DNA from: Micrococcaceae bacterium
Lineage (GTDB): Bacteria; Actinomycetota; Actinomycetes; Actinomycetales; Micrococcaceae
Direction: 5' to 3'
DNA: 64,000 bases
Assembly (NCBI GenBank): GCA_013393415.1
Contig: JABXHI010000041.1
Coordinates: 1-64,000, forward strand
Within the stretch, counting starts at the first letter, position 1. Each line of letters opens with the position of its first letter. The notes beneath the pieces are model-generated. The model worked only from the letters and a program-made list of their open reading frames with translations, was not told the DNA's origin and did no database searches. The position numbers and the translations under genes were made by a program. Of the stretch, positions 8,070 to 16,548 are shown piece by piece.

Positions 8070-9336
8070 CAGGTGGCATCCTCAACAACGTGTGGGAGTA
8101 TCGCGTGCAGTGTAAACATATTCTGCTCCTGATCAGTGTGCAACGCGCCTCCAGCTTGTTCAAAGCGTGTGCGTAACCCATCGAGCCCGGTGCCCTGGGT
8201 ATGTTCAGTCGGCTCGGATGGCCTGGCTGCGCCATCGTTGCGAATCTTCAGATGCAGAGCGTCATCGGTGGTGAGCTCAATGGTCACGTGGTGGGCCTGA
8301 GCGTGCCGCAGAATATTCGTCGTGGCCTCACGGACCAGAAGCCCAGCAATCTATTCGACTCCTTGATGCGGCTGTCTACCGCGGGCTCATCAGCATGCAC
8401 TGTGGTCGTCACGCCGGCCGCTTCCAGTACGTCTTTGGCATTTTCCAGTTCGTCGCTCAATGAGACGACGCGGAGATCTCGGACGAGTTGGCGGGTTTCC
8501 AACTGTGCCTGCTCTGCCACAGACCGAACCTCACGAATTGCATCTTGTGCAGCCTGCTGGTGCTGGGCTGTGTCAGAAGCCAAGAATCGATCGGCCAGTT
8601 CGGCCTTCAACGCGATGACTTGGAGATGGTGACCTTGAATATCGTGCAGGTCAGAGGCGAACCGTAACCGTTCTCTGGCAACCGCGAGTTGACCGCTAAC
8701 AGTCCGTGCTTCATCGAGTCGGACGATCAGGCGCCAGAACCAGGCAGAAAACACGAAGGTCGACGGGGTCAGCACGACGTAGAAGACGAGACTGATCAAA
8801 AATTGGGCGTTGAAGAAGGCGGCTGTACCGGGGTTCAACACACCGTGCAATATGAGCAGCAGGACCCCAATGGCCAGTACCAGGAGTCGTTGGCGAGATC
8901 TCAGCAGTGCCAGCATGATGCTGAGCATCATCCACAATGGTATTGCGCCGTAGAGCGTGGCGCCCGGGATAAACACCGTCACGACCCAGCACAGCGCCGG
9001 TACCGCGAGCAGGGCTGCGGTGACGCGAAATGCTGGCCAACCGAAACCATAGTGGTCTCGAAGCAACCAGGAAGCGTATACACATGGGACAGCACTGCTG
9101 ATATACAGCCCAAGCACCACCACGGACTGCCAGGTGGGACCATCAAGTGATGAAATTAATGCCACAGAAGCTACGGAGGCAATACCCAACAGGAACACGG
9201 ACATGCCCGCAACGCTGAGAAACGTATACCACCACGTAATGTTTATATCACGGCCTGCTGGATTCGGCTGTTCTGCAGCAGCAGAGCTCACCGGCATCTG
9301 GCCGGTCGGGCGCAATTTCGACGATGAGGTACTCAC
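8069..9336 (-). pseudogene. DesK-type sensor histidine kinase with a frameshift
   Basis: The frame starting near 9336 (GTG) codes five or six N-terminal membrane segments, a HisKA_3 dimerisation helix with the phospho-accepting His in FASDLHDIQGHHLQ, and reaches RIKESNRLLG before diverging and stopping at 8284. The missing ATP-binding half continues in another frame: LVREATTNILRHAQAHHVTI (N box), then TGLDGLRTRFEQAGG (G box), ending at 8069 with TGATG overlap onto the response-regulator start. One base appears to be missing near 8338-8342. Either the gene is broken, or it is a sequencing error or programmed shift; no slippery sequence is obvious. Apart from this base the whole coding sequence looks well preserved, suggesting a recent event. 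Confidence 0.85.
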
Positions 9337-9353
9337 ACCATCAGTGTAGAACC

Positions 9354-9367
9354 ATGACAACTGTCAT
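9354..9367. promoter_or_regulatory. Inverted repeat, candidate response-regulator operator
   Basis: ATGACA-AC-TGTCAT is a perfect 6-bp inverted repeat in the divergent region between the kinase and the efflux-like gene; a related TTGTCATC half lies at 9384-9391. Its size and place fit a DesR/LiaR-type response-regulator site controlling both directions (inference). Confidence 0.45.
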
Positions 9368-9397
9368 GATAGCGACTGGTGATTGTCATCAGAAGAC

Positions 9398-9949
9398 ATG
9401 ACTGAACCTCACTACTGCGATCACGCAATCCACGGAACACTAGAAGGTATGAACTTACTCGAATCACTTCAAGGTTTTGTCCTCGGCCTGCCAGAAGCTA
9501 TCCAATTTCTCGGTGTCGCGCTGGCTGCCATGGTACCGTTTGTCGAAAACTACGGTGCCGTGGTGATTGGGTCCATTGCCGGTATCCCGATTTGGGCTGC
9601 CGTCGTGATGGCAATCATCGGCAACGTCGCCATTGTCGCGCTCATTACCCTGATCTCCGGGAGCACCCGTGACGCGGTCATTGCCCGAAAAGCCGGTGCA
9701 GAGACTCAGGAGCCGGCAGCTGAAAATAGCCGCCGCGAGTGCGTGCGCCGACTATTCGATCGCTACGGTATTCCCGGTGTCACGCTGTTCGGCATGCTCT
9801 TTGTCCCCACGCATTTCATCGCGGTCGCACTCGTGTCTTTTGGGAGCTCCCGAACCGGTGTCATCGTGTGGCATGCCATCGCCATCACTCTGTACGCGGT
9901 TGTCACGGGTGCCTTGATGGCAGGGCTGTTCAGTCTGACCGGTGCCTGA
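9398..9949 (+). CDS. Small multidrug-efflux-like membrane protein
   Basis: Predicted protein of 183 residues (ATG 9398; TTG 9383 or ATG 9449 are other possible starts). It has about four membrane segments, with acidic and Pro-Gly features such as MVPFVENYGAVVIGSIAGIP in the first third and a soluble loop near residues 95-120 before RLFDRYGIPGVTLFGMLF. This pattern matches actinobacterial proteins annotated as small multidrug efflux proteins, distantly like DedA/SNARE-associated proteins. It is divergent from the DesK/DesR-type pair, the usual arrangement for a target exporter. Substrate unknown. Confidence 0.65.
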   Translation: MTEPHYCDHAIHGTLEGMNLLESLQGFVLGLPEAIQFLGVALAAMVPFVENYGAVVIGSIAGIPIWAAVVMAIIGNVAIVALITLISGSTRDAVIARKAGAETQEPAAENSRRECVRRLFDRYGIPGVTLFGMLFVPTHFIAVALVSFGSSRTGVIVWHAIAITLYAVVTGALMAGLFSLTGA

Positions 9950-9957
9950 GGTGTTGA

Positions 9958-10512
9958 TCAGTGCTCTGTCGGCGTCGTCGAAGATGCATTGCCGTCGTCG
10001 GTCAGGAGAGGCTCCACGGAATTTGTTGGAGCTAACAGCCCGCGCACCGCGGTGAGCACCAGCATGACCAGCACTACGAACAGGATGAGTTCGGCCGCGA
10101 TATAAAAGTAGTGGGTCGTGGAGCCGCCGTCGGAAGTGCCACCCAGTACGGCGTCGGTGTGTGAGGCCAACAGTGGACGAATGACGACGGTTTTGACAAC
10201 CAGCACGGCAAGAGCGATGGCACTGTAGCGCTGGATTTTGGCAAAGTAGGGCAGCGCTTGGAATCGATGGTTTCGCCGCAGCGTGATCAGCGCGACCAAT
10301 AACGCGATGCCCAAAAGCACTTCGACGATGTTCATAGCGAAGAAGACGCGACGGCCGATGCCGAGCCCCAGCGGAATGGTGATGCCGGGTGCCGTGAATT
10401 TCAACGGGGCTTCGATACCGGAGATGCCGATGATCAGCCCCATCCAGAGTGCTGGAATTAGCAGCATCATCGCGCGTGCCCATCGAGGAGCGTGGGCGGT
10501 TCTGGTGATCAT
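9958..10512 (-). CDS. Four-TM membrane protein of unknown function
   Basis: Predicted protein of 184 residues. Hydrophobic segments lie near residues 12-32, 55-75, 90-110 and 140-160. A conserved-looking stretch SGIEAPLKFTAPGITIPLGL lies in the first loop. I do not recognise the family with certainty. The start at 10512, preceded by AAGGAG, overlaps the stop of the upstream MFS gene as ATGA, so the two are translated as a unit; it may assist or accompany that exporter. Its stop is eight bases from the convergent efflux-like gene. Confidence 0.7.
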   Translation of the reverse strand: MITRTAHAPRWARAMMLLIPALWMGLIIGISGIEAPLKFTAPGITIPLGLGIGRRVFFAMNIVEVLLGIALLVALITLRRNHRFQALPYFAKIQRYSAIALAVLVVKTVVIRPLLASHTDAVLGGTSDGGSTTHYFYIAAELILFVVLVMLVLTAVRGLLAPTNSVEPLLTDDGNASSTTPTEH

Positions 10513-11768
10513 GATCGGTTCTCCTTCCGAAGTGTGCGGCGGTACAGGGCGATGGTGACCGCTCCACACAGTAGGTAGGACAAGCCTACGAACAGCCAGC
10601 CTGCCATAAATGAATGCGTCATATCCTGAAGCAACCCCATAATGAGCGGTCCCAGCGCGAAACCGGTGTACATGCCCATCGAGTTTAGTCCGGAGGCCGC
10701 ACCGATCTTATGTGCGGGCACCACCCGAAGGAGACCTGCGTTGATCACGACATTGGCGCCGAACACGGTGATGCCGTGAAGTGCGGCACCTGTCCACACG
10801 AGTGCGGGCTGTTGCCAAAGCGCTGCCCCGAGAAACGCCAATACACCAAGCAGCGCGCCACCGCTGATAAGCATGAGTAAGCGGGATGGTTCGGCACCGG
10901 CCTGCATCCGGCGACTCCACGCAATGCGTGAGACCACACCGATAATGCCGGACGCCGCAGCGGCCGCGCCGCCGAGGACCAACGAAAAATCGAGCTCCTG
11001 GACGGCAAACAATGGCAGATACACGTTGGTTGCCTGCATGCCCATGCCGGATAACATCGCAATTGCCGCAAAGAAGTAGACCACGGTGGGCAATGATTCT
11101 TTGGACTCAACCGTCGAAATTTTGCCGGTGTCTACCGTGACCTCGGCTGGTTCCGGCTCCGGTGCAGCTTCGTGTCGCCGAGCCAACTGGGCTGACGATG
11201 GCACATATTTCAGGGAAACCAGCCACAGCAGGATGCACACGAGCGCCCCACCCAGTGCTGCTCCGGTCCATCCCAGCGCGAGTGCGACCGCGGGGAAGAA
11301 CAGCCCGGAAAATAATTGGGAGGCTTGAACACCGGATTGCTTGACACCGATCCAGCCGGTCCGTTTTTCAAGTGGCACGGCACGCATGATGACCCGGTTG
11401 GTGGTCGGATTCGAGATCGACTGCGCCGGGCCAGCCAGTACCGCGGCCACAAGCAGCAACCAATAACTCTCAGCAAACGCGGCAACGGCCAGTGCGAGGG
11501 CGGTGCCGAGAAAGATCAACACCATTTGACGTCGAACACTGATTTTATCGGCCAGATTGCCCAACCAAATACTGGAGACGGCGGCCGCAGCAAAGACGAC
11601 GGTGACAATAAAACCAATCTGGCCTGCGGTGATGCCCAGCTGTTCGATAATGAGCGCGGACGACACTGAAACGCCGTAATTGAACAGTGGCCCCGCGCCC
11701 ATCGCGCACAACAAAATGATCAGCAGTCCGGTCGAAGCTGAAGCGGCAGGAATTTTCGGTGAGGTCAC
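10509..11768 (-). CDS. MFS transporter
   Basis: Predicted protein of 419 residues with twelve membrane segments split by a long cytoplasmic loop (about 195-225) rich in Pro and Glu. Family features are the motif-A-like LGNLADKISVRRQM after the second helix and LAGPAQSISNPTTNRVIMRAVP further on. It probably exports or imports a small organic molecule with protons; the substrate is not deducible. Start is GTG 11768 with AAAGGA immediately upstream. The stop overlaps the start of the downstream four-TM gene. Confidence 0.85.
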   Translation of the reverse strand: MTSPKIPAASASTGLLIILLCAMGAGPLFNYGVSVSSALIIEQLGITAGQIGFIVTVVFAAAAVSSIWLGNLADKISVRRQMVLIFLGTALALAVAAFAESYWLLLVAAVLAGPAQSISNPTTNRVIMRAVPLEKRTGWIGVKQSGVQASQLFSGLFFPAVALALGWTGAALGGALVCILLWLVSLKYVPSSAQLARRHEAAPEPEPAEVTVDTGKISTVESKESLPTVVYFFAAIAMLSGMGMQATNVYLPLFAVQELDFSLVLGGAAAAASGIIGVVSRIAWSRRMQAGAEPSRLLMLISGGALLGVLAFLGAALWQQPALVWTGAALHGITVFGANVVINAGLLRVVPAHKIGAASGLNSMGMYTGFALGPLIMGLLQDMTHSFMAGWLFVGLSYLLCGAVTIALYRRTLRKENRS

Positions 11769-11849
11769 ATCCTTTAGGGTAACCGTTTTTGCTCAGGAAA
11801 TACCCGCGTTGATGGTCTATGTTAGAAACCATGAAAGGAGGCGCCTGTG

Positions 11850-12611
11850 ATGACATCCCACCGCAAGCTCAGCGCCACTGCAGGTCGGAGCGTTGGCGCG
11901 GTCATCGTTGGACTACTCCTGGCGAGCTGTTCGTCGAACGAGGCCGAACACGATCCGGGGCCACCGGAAGCACCACCCAACCTGGAGGCTGTGGCCGCCG
12001 AAGCCCATAGTGAGTCGACCGAAGACGTGCCTATCGCGCAGCTGGCTGATTCAACATGGGTAGAGGCAACTGCCACGGAGTACGCCATCCCGCAGCGTGC
12101 CATGTCCGCTTACGCCGGCGCGGCCTTGCGGATCGCAGAAACGCGCCCCGAATGTCAGCTTGGTTGGAACACCCTGGCGGGCATTGGCTCCGTCGAGACC
12201 TCGCACGCAAGTATTGATGACAGTGGCCTGGATGGTGCCGGAGTTGCTGAACCTGCAATTACCGGCCCGGTGCTGGACGGCAGTGAAGGCATCGCGGAAG
12301 TCGCCGACACCGACCAAGGGGAAATCGACAACGACGAGCAGTGGGACCGAGCCGTGGTGCCCATGCAATTTTTGCCCGAGACGTGGGAAACCTATGCGGT
12401 CGATGGCAATCTCGACGGGCAGCTCGATCCACAACAGATCGATGATGCAGTGTTAACCGCGGGCGTGTACCTGTGTGAGAGTGCCGGGGACTTGACCGAT
12501 GACGATGAATGGGTTCAGGCCATTACCACCTACAACCAGTCGATGGAATATGCCCGTAACGTCGCCGATGCCGCACCACAGCGGGCACTCACGGGCAGTA
12601 CCGCAGAATAG
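11850..12611 (+). CDS. Lipoprotein with lytic transglycosylase-like (MltB/SLT) domain
   Basis: Predicted protein of 253 residues. A lipobox (GLLLASC) predicts a membrane-anchored lipoprotein. The region from about residue 68 resembles MltB-type murein transglycosylases: GIGSVETSHAS supplies the likely catalytic Glu, and VVPMQFLPETWETYAVDGN with DPQQIDDAVLTAGVYLC are hallmarks of the fold. The role would be peptidoglycan turnover at the cell surface. An AAAGGAGG ribosome site at 11834-11841 suits ATG 11850 (8-base gap) or the adjacent GTG 11847. The next gene follows closely and may share the transcript. Confidence 0.85.
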   Translation: MTSHRKLSATAGRSVGAVIVGLLLASCSSNEAEHDPGPPEAPPNLEAVAAEAHSESTEDVPIAQLADSTWVEATATEYAIPQRAMSAYAGAALRIAETRPECQLGWNTLAGIGSVETSHASIDDSGLDGAGVAEPAITGPVLDGSEGIAEVADTDQGEIDNDEQWDRAVVPMQFLPETWETYAVDGNLDGQLDPQQIDDAVLTAGVYLCESAGDLTDDDEWVQAITTYNQSMEYARNVADAAPQRALTGSTAE

Positions 12612-12670
12612 TGGCGCTACAATACAGTGAGTCTGGCACCGACGCTAGACCTGAATGCGAGGAGGCGCGG

Positions 12671-13336
12671 GTGCGCGACGAGATGCCGAAACCAGCGAGC
12701 GTAGTACAGCGTTGGCTGGTTTTTCTGCTCGGTGTGTTCGTCATGTCCATCGGCATCGCACTAAGCGTGCACGGGCAACTTGGCACCGCTCCCATCTCGA
12801 CCTTCCCTGCTGTCATGGACGCGGCGACCCCATTTTCACTCGGCACGTTTACAGCGCTGATGAACCTCACCTTCGTGCTACTGCAGATACTGATTCTTCG
12901 ACGTCGGTTTCGGCTGTTCCAACTGGTACAGATCCCCATAGCATTCGTCTTCGGCGCGGTCATCGACTTTTCGTTACTCTTGACCAGGTGGGCCCAGACT
13001 GATCAGTATCTTCTACAATGGGTCGTCACCATTCTCGGCGCGCTGATCCTTGGCATCGGTGTCTACATTCAGATTCAACCCAAGCTGTTATACCTGCCCG
13101 GTGAGGGCATCACCATGGCGCTCACCCAGGTCACCTCGATTCGGTTTGGTACCATGAAACAGCTCGTCGATTGGTCGATCGTGCTCATAGCGATCGCCGT
13201 TTCCGTGCTCTTGATGCAGCGACTCGAAGGTGTTCGAGAAGGTACCGTGTTTGCCGCATTTGCTGTCGGGGGAGTCGTCAAGACGATTGAGTCCATCCGG
13301 CAACGTCGACAAAGTTCTCGCCCCCATGGCGTCTAA
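12671..13336 (+). CDS. YczE/YitT-like membrane protein
   Basis: Predicted protein of 221 residues with about five membrane segments. It resembles the YczE/YyaS family: RWLVFLLGVFVMSIGIALSV, then GTAPISTFPAVMDAATPFSLG and LYLPGEGITMALTQV. Function in this family is unknown, though members occur near transporter and secondary-metabolite genes. I chose GTG 12671 because GGAGG lies eight bases upstream (12661-12665); an in-frame GTG at 12611 would add 20 poorly conserved residues and overlap the previous stop. Its last codons overlap the start of the next gene by 11 bp. Confidence 0.75.
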   Translation: MRDEMPKPASVVQRWLVFLLGVFVMSIGIALSVHGQLGTAPISTFPAVMDAATPFSLGTFTALMNLTFVLLQILILRRRFRLFQLVQIPIAFVFGAVIDFSLLLTRWAQTDQYLLQWVVTILGALILGIGVYIQIQPKLLYLPGEGITMALTQVTSIRFGTMKQLVDWSIVLIAIAVSVLLMQRLEGVREGTVFAAFAVGGVVKTIESIRQRRQSSRPHGV

Positions 13337-13970
13337 TCTGCATCACGCGATGCATGTGTTACATCAGACAGGTCAGGTCTACCTGCCGGGAGCACCCGTC
13401 GTCTGGACGGACACTGCGAAGAACTTTCTACTGGCCAGTGTGATATTTGCCAGTCTGATTGGTGTCCTTGGCCTGGGCGGCTTCGTATTCGCCGTCATCA
13501 CAGCGGTTGTTGCTGGTTCGCTTGCATTGTTTCTGGTTTTTGGGATCTTTTCGCTGTTCCCAGTCGTGTTCGCCGTACTGGTATGGCTAAACTACCTTCG
13601 CCTGCAACGCCACCACCCGTCAGGCTCCGAATTTCAGCCGGTCATTATTGACGCACGTGGGCTGACCATGCGTGGGGTTGGCCCCATCGCCTGGGACGAT
13701 TTCTTGCCGCCGCGCTACAAGATAGTCAGCGGTGAAATGCGCGGAAGCCAAACGCGAGCGGTCTTGCCCCTGACAGCTTCAGGAGTGTCCAACCTGAACT
13801 CGCGGCTACCCAGCGACGTGCGGAACCGCTTATCGCCACCGGGCGGGTTGTTGGGACGACGCCCCAACAACCGGTATATGTACGTTCCAGGTGTGGACGG
13901 ATTGACGCCACGAGAAATGATGGATCTACTGACCGCGGCGTACCGCGTATACGGTAAGCCGCGGGCATGA
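13326..13970 (+). CDS. Unknown membrane protein, paralogue of the gene at 16549
   Basis: Predicted protein of 214 residues. It opens with the soluble segment HAMHVLHQTGQVYLPG, then two strongly hydrophobic helices (about 38-65 and 70-95), then a cytoplasmic domain with GLTMRGVGPIAWDDFLPPRY and YMYVPGVDGLTPREMMDLL. The gene at 16549-17193 has the same architecture and motifs, so the two are paralogues. They flank a sodium symporter unit. I do not recognise the family; the C-terminal part, with alternating charged and aromatic residues after the helices, could be a PH-like domain (guess). ATG 13326 lies inside the end of the upstream gene. Confidence 0.72.
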   Translation: MASNLHHAMHVLHQTGQVYLPGAPVVWTDTAKNFLLASVIFASLIGVLGLGGFVFAVITAVVAGSLALFLVFGIFSLFPVVFAVLVWLNYLRLQRHHPSGSEFQPVIIDARGLTMRGVGPIAWDDFLPPRYKIVSGEMRGSQTRAVLPLTASGVSNLNSRLPSDVRNRLSPPGGLLGRRPNNRYMYVPGVDGLTPREMMDLLTAAYRVYGKPRA

Positions 13971-13985
13971 GACCAGGCTTGACGG

Positions 13986-14453
13986 CTAGCCCTTCCCGTC
14001 CTTATCACTGAGGTCAATGCCCTCAACGGAATCCACGAGGAGCAATTCGTCCTTTGGGCCTTTCGTATAGAAGAAGGCCTTATAGACTGCCTGCTGCCTG
14101 ACCAGCTCAATATTGGGTACTTTATAGATCCGGAACTTATATCGCAGCCATTTCATGACGACCTTCTGCGCAGCTGCGGTGGCCGCTTCATGGCTCATCA
14201 GTTGCGGTATGAGGGCATCGTCACTAATTTCTATGGGGCGAGATTTCGGAAACATATTGGAACGCGCAGCTTCACCCCGCACGAGGTCCACGGTGATCGC
14301 CGAATAGACGATCCGAGGTTTCATGAAGAGTCGTTGGATCTCAATTTTGAAATACAACACCAGATTCGGATAACAGACGATGTTCTGGGCCTCGAGCTTA
14401 TATGGCGTTTCAATGAGCCGGATGACACTGGTCGTGCCGGGATCATTATCCAA
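13986..14453 (-). CDS. Unknown 155-residue protein downstream of the symporter
   Basis: Predicted soluble protein of 155 residues rich in Lys, Arg and aromatic residues, with no signal peptide or clear membrane segment. Visible features are IETPYKLEAQNIVCYPN, an RLFMKPRIVYSAITVDLVRG strand-rich stretch and a C-terminal KGPKDELLLVDSVEGIDL. Its start (14453) overlaps the end of the symporter gene (14446) by eight bases, so it is translated from the same transcript and may act on the symporter. I do not recognise the family. The intact frame and tight coupling support a real gene. Confidence 0.6.
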   Translation of the reverse strand: MDNDPGTTSVIRLIETPYKLEAQNIVCYPNLVLYFKIEIQRLFMKPRIVYSAITVDLVRGEAARSNMFPKSRPIEISDDALIPQLMSHEAATAAAQKVVMKWLRYKFRIYKVPNIELVRQQAVYKAFFYTKGPKDELLLVDSVEGIDLSDKDGKG

Positions 14454-16089
14454 GGGACGCCTTGCCTGAAACGCGGGTGAACGGGCTCGCGGTCGTGATC
14501 TTGCGTTCTAATAAGTCGCGGACGATGTGCTTATCAGATTTCATGCGCAGATCATCGGCCGACATGTTCCTCACGTACTCGTGTTCGGATTCGAGGAATG
14601 ACGGGGTGCCGACGGCGTTCTTTTCGTTATAGGTAGACCACATTTCTTGGAATTCCTCGTCGTCGGGTGATTTGGTCAGCAGGCTGACAATCACGATCGT
14701 TGCCAACGCGGCGATAAATGCTGGCCCGCCTTCGTAAATATCGATGGGCGGCCAAAAGTACCAAAGGATGGTGACGACTGGTCCCACGATCATTCCGGAA
14801 ATCGCGCCCCATTTGGTGACGCCTTTCCAATACAGTGCAAGGATCACCGGCGGACCGAAGCATGTAGCCAGTCCTGCCCATGCGAACACGGCGAGCCAGA
14901 AGACAGAGTCGAATGGGTTGATCGCGATCACGACGCCAATAGCTCCGATGACGACAGTAGAAATCTGTGATACCAGAATGGTCTTTTTCTGACTGAGTCG
15001 ACCTTTATAGAAGATTTTGTTCCAGAGATCTTCGGCGAGCGATGAAGACGTGATGAGCAGCATCGAGTCAATTGAGGACATGAGTGCTGAAAGTGCCGCG
15101 GCGATGATGATGCCACCAAGCCACCAGGGGAGTAGCTCTATAGCCATCGTCGGGAAAATCTCCTCTGGGTTGTCAATACCCGGGAAGAGCGTTAATCCGG
15201 CCAGCCCAATGAAGACCGCGCCGTAGTAGGCAATCATCATCCAAATAATGCCAATAAGCGCAATCTTTTTGACATCACGCGTTGTCCGAAGTGCCATATA
15301 GCGAACTAGGACGTGCGGTGCGCCATTGAAACCGATGCCGATAAACAAGTAGCTCACGATTGCTATCACACCGGCAAAGGTGAGGGTTGGGTTACCAAAG
15401 AACGGCTGGAGAAAATCAGAGCCCATCGTGTCCGTGATTGAGCGGCCCATCTCATTGAAACCACCAATGTTCATGATGCCGACGATTGGCAACACAATAA
15501 AGGCGGCTGCCATGAGCACACCTTGAATAAAGTCTGTAATGGTCACAGCAAAGAATCCGCCGACAACCGTGTAGAGGGTCGTCACAATACCGCCGACGAT
15601 AACGCCGGTGCTGAAGTTCATGTCGAGTACGACTTCAAACAGCACACCGAATGCCACGAACTGGGCGCAAATATATACGGTCTGAAACACGGTCATCATA
15701 ATGATGGACACCACACGCATGACATTTGTGTGGTCTTGATACCGTGTGGACAAATAGTCAACGATTGTGAGCGACTTCAGCAGCTTGGAGAGCCGCCGGA
15801 GAGGTTTAGCAAAAAATACCCAGTTAAAGATGGAGAAAACACTCGATACCGCATTCCACGCGGCGCTCATACCAGTTGAGTATGCTTCGCCGGGGAGTCC
15901 GGCGGTCATGAATCCGCTGCTTTCGGACGCCTTCTCACTCATGGACATCACCCAGGGACCTACGCGATTTCCGCCAAGAAAGTAGTCCGAGGATCCTTGG
16001 TTGCTAGCCTTCGCCGACCAGATGCCTATTCCTAGCATCATGAGTAAGTACAGGATCAGAATGATGAGTATGCCGGTTGTGTACTCCAC
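14446..16089 (-). CDS. Sodium:solute symporter, PutP-like
   Basis: Predicted protein of 547 residues with about 13 membrane helices. Family signatures are the N-terminal SDYFLGGNRVGPWVMSMSEK, GFMTAGLPGEAYSTGMSAAW and the sodium-site region AALSALMSSIDSMLLITSSS, all typical of the SSS family and closest in pattern to sodium/proline symporters. It should import proline or a related solute with sodium, relevant to osmoprotection (inference). I chose GTG 16089, with GAGGGA a few bases upstream, rather than 16173, because a separate small gene occupies 16091-16240 in another frame and ends one base before this start. Confidence 0.88.
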   Translation of the reverse strand: MEYTTGILIILILYLLMMLGIGIWSAKASNQGSSDYFLGGNRVGPWVMSMSEKASESSGFMTAGLPGEAYSTGMSAAWNAVSSVFSIFNWVFFAKPLRRLSKLLKSLTIVDYLSTRYQDHTNVMRVVSIIMMTVFQTVYICAQFVAFGVLFEVVLDMNFSTGVIVGGIVTTLYTVVGGFFAVTITDFIQGVLMAAAFIVLPIVGIMNIGGFNEMGRSITDTMGSDFLQPFFGNPTLTFAGVIAIVSYLFIGIGFNGAPHVLVRYMALRTTRDVKKIALIGIIWMMIAYYGAVFIGLAGLTLFPGIDNPEEIFPTMAIELLPWWLGGIIIAAALSALMSSIDSMLLITSSSLAEDLWNKIFYKGRLSQKKTILVSQISTVVIGAIGVVIAINPFDSVFWLAVFAWAGLATCFGPPVILALYWKGVTKWGAISGMIVGPVVTILWYFWPPIDIYEGGPAFIAALATIVIVSLLTKSPDDEEFQEMWSTYNEKNAVGTPSFLESEHEYVRNMSADDLRMKSDKHIVRDLLERKITTASPFTRVSGKASLG

Positions 16090-16090
16090 G

Positions 16091-16240
16091 TCAGTCCCTC
16101 GATTCGATTTCTTGCTTGAGCAATTCGTCTTCGAGCCGTTCTTTCTTGACCTCTCTGACGTAGAACAGCACAACAGCAGTGATCATTAGAATCGGTGGAA
16201 CAATCATTATGAGCCACCCGAATAGGGGAAAGCTATCCAC
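16091..16240 (-). CDS. 49-residue membrane peptide, putative symporter accessory subunit
   Basis: This short gene starts at GTG 16240 behind a strong AGGAGG (16246-16251) and codes 49 residues: a hydrophobic helix (PLFGWLIMIVPPILMI, then TAVVLFYV) followed by a highly charged tail with VKKERLEDELLKQE. Its TGA (16091-16093) is one base from the symporter GTG, an arrangement that forces translational coupling. Tiny single-helix proteins encoded directly before sodium:solute symporters are known as small accessory proteins in other bacteria; this matches that layout. Function (assembly or stability of the transporter) is inference. Confidence 0.7.
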   Translation of the reverse strand: MDSFPLFGWLIMIVPPILMITAVVLFYVREVKKERLEDELLKQEIESRD

Positions 16241-16548
16241 GACGTCCTCCTAAGGTATGAAAAAAGACCGCCAACACCATACTCCTTGGCCGTTCCTTCG
16301 TAGTGAACTAGAACATAGCTCTCACGTTAGCTCATAGAGTACGGTACGGGCTACCACGAATATATCTGTATACGGCTATGACATGTCTAGGGTAGCCTGA
16401 CCGTGTTCGACTGAACTTTCATATAGTCGTGTTGCGTTTGACGAATATTGACCGAAGACTTCGCGGCATTCGGAGTCATCAACTTACCGCTACATACCAA
16501 AGAGTTGGCTGTGTTTGATCACCTGCCAAGTGTTCGTCGTATGGTCTA
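16241..16548. other. Divergent intergenic region between symporter unit and paralogue gene
   Basis: About 308 bases without a gene. It must hold promoters for the symporter operon (minus) and for the gene at 16549 (plus). A -10-like TATGGT at 16540-16545 lies just before ATG 16549, which would give a nearly leaderless transcript. A short palindrome CGAAGACTTCG is at 16452-16462. I saw no riboswitch or terminator. Confidence 0.4.

Noticed and set aside
9752-10567. 271-codon minus-strand frame near the MFS and efflux-like genes
   Set aside because: It overlaps the MFS 3' end, the four-TM gene and the efflux-like gene; its composition (Arg, His, Gly) is that of a shadow frame.
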